Positions 63,950 through 64,000 of a DNA stretch of 64,000 bases are shown piece after piece; position 1 is the first letter of the stretch, and every line of letters begins with the position of its first letter. Source of the stretch: Bacillus sp. AFS088145 (GTDB lineage Bacteria > Bacillota > Bacilli > Bacillales > Bacillaceae_G); contig NZ_NUUX01000001.1 of NCBI RefSeq assembly GCF_002564465.1, positions 69,621 to 133,620 on the forward strand, given 5' to 3'. The notes below the pieces were generated by a model, which worked only from the letters and a program-made list of their open reading frames with translations, was not told the DNA's origin and made no database searches. Both the position numbers and the translations under genes were made by a program.

Positions 63950-64000
63950 ATGGTGAATCTATATGTAACATCAAGTTGTACATCCTGTCGTAAAGCAAAA
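63950..64000 (+). CDS. spx: Spx global regulator (5' end only)
   Basis: 17 codons in the window: MVNLYVTSSCTSCRKAK. This is the start of the ArsC/Spx family, with the redox switch CxxC at Cys10 and Cys13 in place. Spx binds the RNA polymerase alpha subunit and redirects transcription under thiol stress. SCTSCRKAK is closer to Spx than to arsenate reductases or to the more distant YusI/YffB relatives. AAGGAG lies before the ATG at 63950. The 3' part is outside. Confidence 0.88.
   Translation, partial: MVNLYVTSSCTSCRKAK

Overview
The window is low-GC Firmicutes DNA, most likely from an endospore-forming member of the Bacillaceae. The evidence is a gerA-gerB-gerC germinant receptor operon, spo0M, a YpzG-type small protein, a des-desK-desR cold-membrane module, the start of spx at the right edge, Bacillus-type ribosome binding sites, and frequent TTG and GTG starts. 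The species cannot be named from sequence alone. Most genes from about 14.4 kb to the end look like ordinary chromosome. The left 14 kb is a mobile region.

Layout. 1-2339: Vpr-like secreted subtilase, cut by the window edge. 2530-3275: decayed tyrosine integrase next to the 3' half of a tRNA-Val, the scar of a lost island. 3350-4730: an Apea-type HEPN protein and a truncated OLD-like ATPase. 4.8-14.2 kb: a four-gene operon of three very large, different tyrosine recombinases (632, 1019 and 863 aa) plus a Lys-rich partner (280 aa). It resembles Tn554 tnpABC, recombinase-in-trio or gamma-mobile-trio elements, but all parts are large. Its right end breaks a radical-SAM (SPL-like) gene in the middle of the CxxxCxxC cluster motif, immediately downstream of ogt.

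14.4-24.4 kb: ogt, a phased repeat array, a DUF1836 gene, trhA, the ger operon and the fructose operon fruR-fruK-fruA. 24.6-38.8 kb: small membrane and spore genes, copper-type proteins, spo0M, hydrolases, acetyltransferases, a prolyl-4-hydroxylase-like gene and an exact 52-bp tandem array. 38.9-44.7 kb: desR-desK-des and an OmpR-type two-component system. 44.9-45.9 kb: an unusual protein that joins an N-terminal helix-turn-helix to a degenerate F1-ATPase beta-like domain. 46.3-52 kb: a GP-rich protein and several decayed genes (diguanylate cyclase, TnpB, an IS3-family remnant inside a secreted-protein gene). 52.5-64 kb: trmO, a ytrA-type GntR/ABC operon, prfC, a MarR/MMPL efflux pair with a perfect operator, an EamA exporter with an acetyltransferase, and spx.

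The two most interesting items are the four-gene recombinase element with its disrupted target gene, and the HTH/F1-beta-like pseudo-ATPase with tandem dyads upstream.
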